Source: UBA6814 sp040753075
Lineage (GTDB): Bacteria; Desulfobacterota; Desulfovibrionia; Desulfovibrionales; Desulfovibrionaceae
Length of the DNA stretch: 44,051 nt
Direction: 5' to 3'
NCBI GenBank assembly: GCA_040753075.1
Contig: JBFMHA010000022.1
Coordinates: 1 to 44,051, forward strand
Shown here one piece after another: positions 39,530 to 44,051 of the stretch. The position numbers and the translations under genes are program-made. The notes under the pieces are model-generated. The model was given only the letters and a program-made list of their open reading frames with translations. It had not been told where the DNA came from and searched no databases. Positions within the stretch are counted from its first letter, which is position 1, and every line of letters starts with the position of its first letter.

Positions 39530-40186
39530 ATGCCCGAGTTGTCCGAATCCCTGCTCAGGATCGCGGTCCTGGCCGTGCCCTTCCTCCTGGCGGTCATCTG
39601 CCACGAGGTGGCGCACGGCCTGGCGGCGCTGGCCTTCGGCGACCCGACCGCCCGCGACGCCGGCCGCCTGACCCTGAACCCGATCCGGCACCTGGACAAG
39701 GCGGGCACGCTGGTCTTCGTGTTCACCGCCCTGTTCACCCCCTTCGTGTTCGGCTGGGCCAAGCCGGTGCCCATCACCCCCTACCGCTTCCGCCATCTGC
39801 GGGCCGGCCTGGTGGTGGTTTCGGCGGCGGGCGCGGCCGCCAACTTCCTCCTGGCCGCCCTGCTCTATCCGCTCTTCTCCTTCCTGGTCCACCTGCCGCC
39901 CGCGGAGGGGCCCGTCTTCGGCTTCTTCCACGAGTGGCTCGTGAACCTGGCCATGTACGGCGTGGCGGTGAACATCATCATCGGCGCCTTCAACCTGCTG
40001 CCCATACCGCCCCTGGACGGGAGCAACATCCTGGCCGCGCTCCTGCCCCGCTCCTGGGCCGCGCGCTACTCCCGCATCGGACGCTACGGGATGATCATCC
40101 TCATCCTGCTCATGGCCAGCGGGGCCTTCGGAACCCTGTTCCGTCCCCTCCTGCAGTTCATCAACTCCATCCTGTCCCAAGCCTAG
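39530..40186 (+). CDS. Site-2 protease-like M50 membrane metallopeptidase
   Basis: A 218-residue protein of the compact M50B group. The zinc motif HEVAH (residues 25-29) lies in the first helix, and the third ligand is in NLLPIPPLDGSNIL near residue 160. About five or six membrane helices are predicted. No PDZ domain is present. Such rhomboid-sized M50 proteins cleave membrane-embedded substrates, but the substrate here is unknown. The gene ends 10 nt before trpS, so the two are co-transcribed, an arrangement also common in related genomes. Confidence 0.9.
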   Translation: MPELSESLLRIAVLAVPFLLAVICHEVAHGLAALAFGDPTARDAGRLTLNPIRHLDKAGTLVFVFTALFTPFVFGWAKPVPITPYRFRHLRAGLVVVSAAGAAANFLLAALLYPLFSFLVHLPPAEGPVFGFFHEWLVNLAMYGVAVNIIIGAFNLLPIPPLDGSNILAALLPRSWAARYSRIGRYGMIILILLMASGAFGTLFRPLLQFINSILSQA

Positions 40187-40196
40187 AGGTTTCCTC

Positions 40197-41192
40197 ATGA
40201 CCGCTCCCAACCAACGCATCGTCTCCGGCATGCGCCCCACCGGCGCCCTGCACCTGGGCCACTACTTCGGGGTCCTGGTCAACTGGATCGAGCTCCAGGA
40301 CGCCTACGACTGCTTCTTCTTCGTGGCCGACTGGCACGCCCTGACCACCGAGTACGCCGAGCCCAAGCGCATCAAGGCCTTCGTGCCCGAACTGGTCAAG
40401 GACTGGGTGGCCGCCGGCCTGGACCCCAAGCGCTGCACCATGTTCCAGCAGTCCCAGGTCAAGCAGCACGCCGAACTGCACCTCATCCTCTCCATGATGA
40501 CCCCCCTGGGCTGGCTGGAGCGCTGCCCCACCTACAAGGACGTCAAGGAGCAACTGGACGCCAAGGACCTGAACACCTACGGCTTCCTGGGCTACCCGGT
40601 GCTCATGGCCTCGGACATCCTCATCTACAAGCCGGCCTTCGTGCCCGTGGGCCTGGACCAGCTCCCCCACCTGGAGCTCACCCGGGAGATCGCCCGCCGC
40701 TTCAACTTCCTGCACGGCGACTTCTTCCCCGAGCCCCAGGCCAAGCTCACCCCGGAGTCCAAGCTCCCCGGCCTGGACGGCCGCAAGATGAGCAAGAGCT
40801 ACGGCAACGCCATCGGCCTGTGCGAGCCCATGGACTCGGTCAAGCCCAAGGTCATGAGCATGCTCACCGACATCAACCGCGCCCGCAAGTCCGATCCGGG
40901 CAACCCGGACGTCTGCAACCTCTTCCCCTACCACAAGCTCATGACCCCGGCGGAGAAGTGCGAGGAGATCGTGGCCGGCTGCACCGGGGCCGCCTGGGGC
41001 TGCGTGGACTGCAAGAAGGCGCTCATCGCCTCCCTGGAGCGGTTCCTGACCCCCATCCACGACCGCCGCGCCAAGCTGGACGCCGATCCCGAACTGCTCG
41101 CCTCCCTGCTCGAAGCCGGCAACCAGCGCGCCCGCGAGGAATCCGAGAAGACCCTCGCCGCCCTGCGCCACGAGTTGAACTTCGATTTCTAA
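40197..41192 (+). CDS. trpS: Tryptophanyl-tRNA synthetase
   Basis: A 331-residue class Ic aminoacyl-tRNA synthetase that charges tRNA-Trp in the cytoplasm. The nucleotide-binding signatures are present: GALHLGHYFG (HIGH-type) and GRKMSKSYGN (KMSKS). Substrate-pocket pieces GYPVLMASDILIYK and FVPVGLDQLPHLELTREIARRFN agree with bacterial TrpS. Length is normal. ATG 40197 has a weak aggttt ribosome binding site, consistent with coupling to the M50 gene. A strong terminator follows. Confidence 0.97.
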   Translation: MTAPNQRIVSGMRPTGALHLGHYFGVLVNWIELQDAYDCFFFVADWHALTTEYAEPKRIKAFVPELVKDWVAAGLDPKRCTMFQQSQVKQHAELHLILSMMTPLGWLERCPTYKDVKEQLDAKDLNTYGFLGYPVLMASDILIYKPAFVPVGLDQLPHLELTREIARRFNFLHGDFFPEPQAKLTPESKLPGLDGRKMSKSYGNAIGLCEPMDSVKPKVMSMLTDINRARKSDPGNPDVCNLFPYHKLMTPAEKCEEIVAGCTGAAWGCVDCKKALIASLERFLTPIHDRRAKLDADPELLASLLEAGNQRAREESEKTLAALRHELNFDF

Positions 41193-41210
41193 CAGAAGCG
41201 AAGCAAAGCA

Positions 41211-41243
41211 AAGACGGGCGATTCACGAATCGCCCGTCTTTTT
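41211..41243 (+). terminator. Rho-independent terminator of trpS
   Basis: A 13-bp stem aagacgggcgatt / aatcgcccgtctt (41211-41223 and 41228-41240) is followed by further T residues. It lies 19 nt past the trpS stop. Confidence 0.92.
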
Positions 41244-41470
41244 CATGCGCACGGCACCGCTTCCGGCGGAGCCCAGCAGCGATGCCGCGGGGACAGGAGG
41301 CCGGCGGCATTCTGCCCCCTGCATGCCATGCTGCGCCCCGGCGATCGTCAAGGTGATGACGTGCGCCGTCTCCGCCGGGCCGCGCCCCCTGCCGGGATGC
41401 GCCGTTGCGCGCCAGGCACGAAGTTTGCTTCGGTTTCTCGACGTCCCACTCCATCCGCACGGGAGGCGGC

Positions 41471-43102
41471 ATGAGCACCGAATACGTCTACGTCCCGCCC
41501 GGACTGCCGGCCGAACTCGGCCAACTCGACCTCGAGGAGGTCTGCGCCCATCTGCAGAATTACCTGGGCAACTTCCTCCTCGACCCGGCCGTGGCGTCGG
41601 TCTACCTGAACCGCATGGCCACGGCGCCGGACCTGGAATCCGCCTCCCCGGCGACGATCCGGACCCTCGCCTACCTGTCCTGGAAATACGCCCAGTTCGA
41701 ACCGTTCGAGAAGAACGGCCTGGGTATTGCCCTGAATTTCCGGGAAGACGCCGCCCTGGCCGCCCGGCTCCAGTTCCTGCGCAAGATGGAGAGCAACCAG
41801 GAGCAGATGGAGATGGCGGATCGGCTCATGGCCACCGGCCGCGACAAAGAGGCCGAGCGCCGCCTCACCCAGTTGCTGGCGGCCAAGCCGGGAATGCTCC
41901 CGGCTGCGGATCGCCTGCTGCGCATGGACATGTATCTCGGCAAGGGGCCAGGGGCCTGGCTGCGGCACGTCCGCCCCCCCGCCCCCCTGCTGCCGGCCTG
42001 GAACCAGCGGCTGTTCAACGCCTACGCCAAGGCCAACGACGTGGAGAACGCCCTGGCCCTGTGGCCCCGCCTGGACGAGAAGAGCCTGGACGAAACGACT
42101 CTGAACCTGGCCGCAGAGGTCTTCAACAATTCAGGGGAACGGGCCAGGGCAGCCCGCCTGTACGCCCGATCCCTGGCCCTGGACCCGGCCCAGGTCCCGG
42201 TACGCCTGCGCCTGGACGAGATAGCCTCGCCCTTTGTCCCGGACCACTCCCTGCCCGGCCGTAAGATGGTCAACATCTATCTCTATACCTTCAACAAGGC
42301 CGACATGCTGGGCCGGACCCTGGCCAGCCTCGCCGCCTGCGACATCGGCCCGGCCCGGATCAAGGTCCTGCTCAACGGCTGCACCGACCACAGCCGCAGC
42401 GTGGCGGAGGCGGCCCGGGCGAAATTCCCGGACAACCCCTTCGAGATCATCGAACTACCGGTGAACATCGGCGCACCCGCGGCCCGCAATTGGCTCATCG
42501 CCCAACCCGACACCAAGACCGCGGACTACACCGCCTTCCTGGACGACGACGTGGACCTGCAGCCGGACTGGCTCGCCCACTTCCTCAGCGTGGCCGAGGC
42601 CGCGCCCCGGCCGGGCGTAGTGGGCTGCAAGGTAGTCTTCCCCGGCACCCCCGTCCGGTACCAGTACCTGTTCCGCACCATCTCGGTGGCCAAGCCGCAC
42701 CTGATCCGGCTGAGCCTGGTGACGCCCAACGTGTCCTACGACAACGGCCTCTACAACGTGGTCCGCTCCACGGCCAGCGTCATGGGCTGCTGCCACCTGC
42801 TCAGCCGGGAGGCCCTGGCCGCGGTTCCCAGCTTCGACATCCGGTTCTCGCCCTCGCAGATGGACGACATCGCCCACGACCTGGACATCCGGCTCGCCGG
42901 ATTCTCCATCCACTACACCGGGCTGGTGAGTTGCGTGCACCACCAGAACTCCGGGGTGAACTTCATCTCCCGCGAAGACGTGGCCAAGCAGGGCAACGTA
43001 CTTGGCAACGACCTGAAGTTCACCTTCAGATTCATGGACCGGCTGGACCAATTGCGCGGACTCATGAACGCGCCGCCGGACGCGGCCCGCTCCGCGGCAT
43101 AG
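41471..43102 (+). CDS. TPR-glycosyltransferase (GT2) fusion
   Basis: 543 residues from ATG 41471 (gggaggcgg upstream). The first about 270 residues are helical repeats (DRLMATGRDKEAERRLTQLLAAKPG, NDVENALALWPRL, FNNSGERARAARLYARSLALDPAQ). A GT2 domain follows from about residue 275: MVNIYLYTFNKADMLGRTLASLAACD, then YTAFLDDDVDLQPDWLAHFL with the metal-binding DDD, and QMDDIAHDLDIRLAGF. TPR-GT2 proteins modify cell-surface or flagellar proteins in many Deltaproteobacteria, from family recall. It stands between two terminators. Confidence 0.85.
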   Translation: MSTEYVYVPPGLPAELGQLDLEEVCAHLQNYLGNFLLDPAVASVYLNRMATAPDLESASPATIRTLAYLSWKYAQFEPFEKNGLGIALNFREDAALAARLQFLRKMESNQEQMEMADRLMATGRDKEAERRLTQLLAAKPGMLPAADRLLRMDMYLGKGPGAWLRHVRPPAPLLPAWNQRLFNAYAKANDVENALALWPRLDEKSLDETTLNLAAEVFNNSGERARAARLYARSLALDPAQVPVRLRLDEIASPFVPDHSLPGRKMVNIYLYTFNKADMLGRTLASLAACDIGPARIKVLLNGCTDHSRSVAEAARAKFPDNPFEIIELPVNIGAPAARNWLIAQPDTKTADYTAFLDDDVDLQPDWLAHFLSVAEAAPRPGVVGCKVVFPGTPVRYQYLFRTISVAKPHLIRLSLVTPNVSYDNGLYNVVRSTASVMGCCHLLSREALAAVPSFDIRFSPSQMDDIAHDLDIRLAGFSIHYTGLVSCVHHQNSGVNFISREDVAKQGNVLGNDLKFTFRFMDRLDQLRGLMNAPPDAARSAA

Positions 43103-43118
43103 GAAGTTCATGGCAAAA

Positions 43119-43145
43119 AGGCCCGGGCCGCGAGGCCCGGGCTTT
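43119..43145. terminator. Bidirectional terminator between TPR-GT2 and comEC
   Basis: A 9-bp stem gcccgggcc / ggcccgggc (43121-43129 and 43134-43142) is flanked by AAAA(A)G on the left and TTTC on the right, so it can stop both convergent genes. Confidence 0.8.
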
Positions 43146-43146
43146 C

Positions 43147-44051
43147 TCATTCGTGGTCCGTAGGTTCGATGCGGACAGGGCCGCCCGGGGGAAAGACCGC
43201 GACAAGCGCCCCGGACTCGCCGGTGGTCCACAGGGGGACGCCCCTCCGGGCCAGTTCGGCCCGCACCCCGGCCCCGGGAAACCCGTAGGAGTTGTTCAGG
43301 CCCGCCGCGGCCAGGGCCTGGCCCGGGACGACCCGGTCATAGAGCTCCTGCACGAGCGAGGAGTCCGAACCGTGATGGGGCAGGACCAGGACTTCGGCCC
43401 CCAGGTCGGGCTTCCTGGCCAGCAGGGCCGCCAGGCCGGGCCGCTCCAGGTCGCCGCAGAGCACGGCCAGTCCCCGGCCGCGCCAGGCCAGGCGCAGGGC
43501 CAGGGACGTGTCGTTGGGGTTCTTCAGCCGGCCGCCGGTCCCGGGGTGCAGGACCTGGACCTCCAGCCCGCCGCCCAGCGCATGGACCTCCCCGGCCCGC
43601 CAGGTTTCGGGCTCCAGGCCGCCCCGCGCCAGGGCCTCCCGGAACTCCTCGCCCAGCCGGCCCTCGGGCTGGCTGCCCCCCCAGGCGAAGCGGTCCACCC
43701 GGAAGCGCGAGAGCACGTGGACCAGGCCCTGGGCATGGTCCGCGTCAGGGTGGGACAGGACGGCCAGGTCCAGCCGGGGCGGCCGGTTGGCGGTAAGCGC
43801 CGGGCCGGTGACCGCCCGGCCCAGGTCGAAGGTGCGGGACACGGATCCCCCTCCGTCCACCAGCACCCGCACCCCGCCCGGGGCCTCCACCAGCACGGCC
43901 TGGCTCTGGCCGGTGTCGAGCAGGGTAAGGCGCGCCTCGTCCCGGGCCGCGGCCAGACCCCGCTCCAGGGCCGGGAAAAAGAGCAGGCAAAGGCCCAGGC
44001 CAGCGCCGGCCAGGGCGTTCCCGGGCCGGAGGCGGGGCAGGGTCGCGGCGA
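43147..44051 (-). CDS. comEC: ComEC/Rec2 C-terminal metallo-beta-lactamase domain (5' truncated by window)
   Basis: The minus-strand frame is open from the window edge to TGA 43147. The visible part begins with a membrane segment (LAGAGLGLCLLFFPAL), followed by LTLLDTGQSQAVLVEAPGGVRVLVDGGGS and the metal-binding HPDADHAQG motif. CGDLERPG, VLVLPHHGSDSS and NSYGFPG come next: the order of the extracellular MBL-type domain of the DNA-uptake channel ComEC. That domain can act as a nuclease or as the pore gate during transformation. The N-terminal OB-fold and competence membrane domain lie outside the window. Confidence 0.85.
   Translation of the reverse strand, partial: AATLPRLRPGNALAGAGLGLCLLFFPALERGLAAARDEARLTLLDTGQSQAVLVEAPGGVRVLVDGGGSVSRTFDLGRAVTGPALTANRPPRLDLAVLSHPDADHAQGLVHVLSRFRVDRFAWGGSQPEGRLGEEFREALARGGLEPETWRAGEVHALGGGLEVQVLHPGTGGRLKNPNDTSLALRLAWRGRGLAVLCGDLERPGLAALLARKPDLGAEVLVLPHHGSDSSLVQELYDRVVPGQALAAAGLNNSYGFPGAGVRAELARRGVPLWTTGESGALVAVFPPGGPVRIEPTDHE

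Noticed and set aside
1..44051. CRISPR array, rRNA genes, full insertion sequence or phage integrase
   Set aside because: I saw no regularly spaced direct repeats, rRNA-like stretches, transposase or integrase motifs in any frame.

Overview
The window is high-GC DNA with the gene content of a sulfate-reducing member of the Desulfovibrionales (Desulfovibrio-like). The evidence is an Rnf operon headed by a decahaem cytochrome c, a periplasmic molybdopterin enzyme of the thiosulfate/polysulfide reductase type with rhodaneses, a sigma-54 enhancer-binding activator, and a predicted selenoprotein. This is inferred from gene content alone; no rRNA gene is present.

Layout. 1-1761 is an accessory strip with low-GC, poorly maintained genes. 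It holds the end of a gene, a Cys-motif (CxxC...HPNCxC) fragment, an AT-rich exported protein resembling an immunity protein in position, a frameshifted small gene and a decayed duplicate. 1762-8062 holds housekeeping and small genes: a FecR-domain protein, a two-domain M16 peptidase, tRNA-Leu(CAA), a DUF3795 protein, a DUF554 membrane protein and Hsp20. 8063-16337, all on the minus strand, is the energy block: decahaem cytochrome c, rnfCDGEAB, the flavin transferase apbE and then an NhaD-type Na+/H+ antiporter. 16604-20914 holds two Rrf2/IscR-like regulators, a DUF3108 protein, a MotB-MotA pair in inverted order, a YjfB-like protein and a 160-bp palindromic element.

21149-29652 is the most interesting part. 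A minus-strand operon (28042 to 21783) encodes a monohaem cytochrome c, a Tat-exported molybdopterin catalytic subunit, a four-cluster ferredoxin subunit, a cytochrome b, a triple-rhodanese lipoprotein and a rhodanese-thioredoxin fusion. The last gene is interrupted by an in-frame TGA exactly where the neighbouring rhodanese domains carry their second active-site Cys. I interpret this TGA as selenocysteine. A TorD-like chaperone gene converges on the operon. A divergent sigma-54 activator with a Cys-rich PAS domain faces the operon, with a -24/-12 promoter and dyad enhancer sites between them. Together these look like a self-contained, sulfur-handling respiratory module.

29698-44051 holds a ModF-like tandem ABC ATPase, a TPR/coiled-coil lipoprotein, a TrpF-like protein without the usual N-terminal Cys, HD and TPR proteins, two glycosyltransferases, a TtuA/TtuB-like tRNA thiolation pair, a receiver protein, an M50 protease, trpS and the end of comEC.
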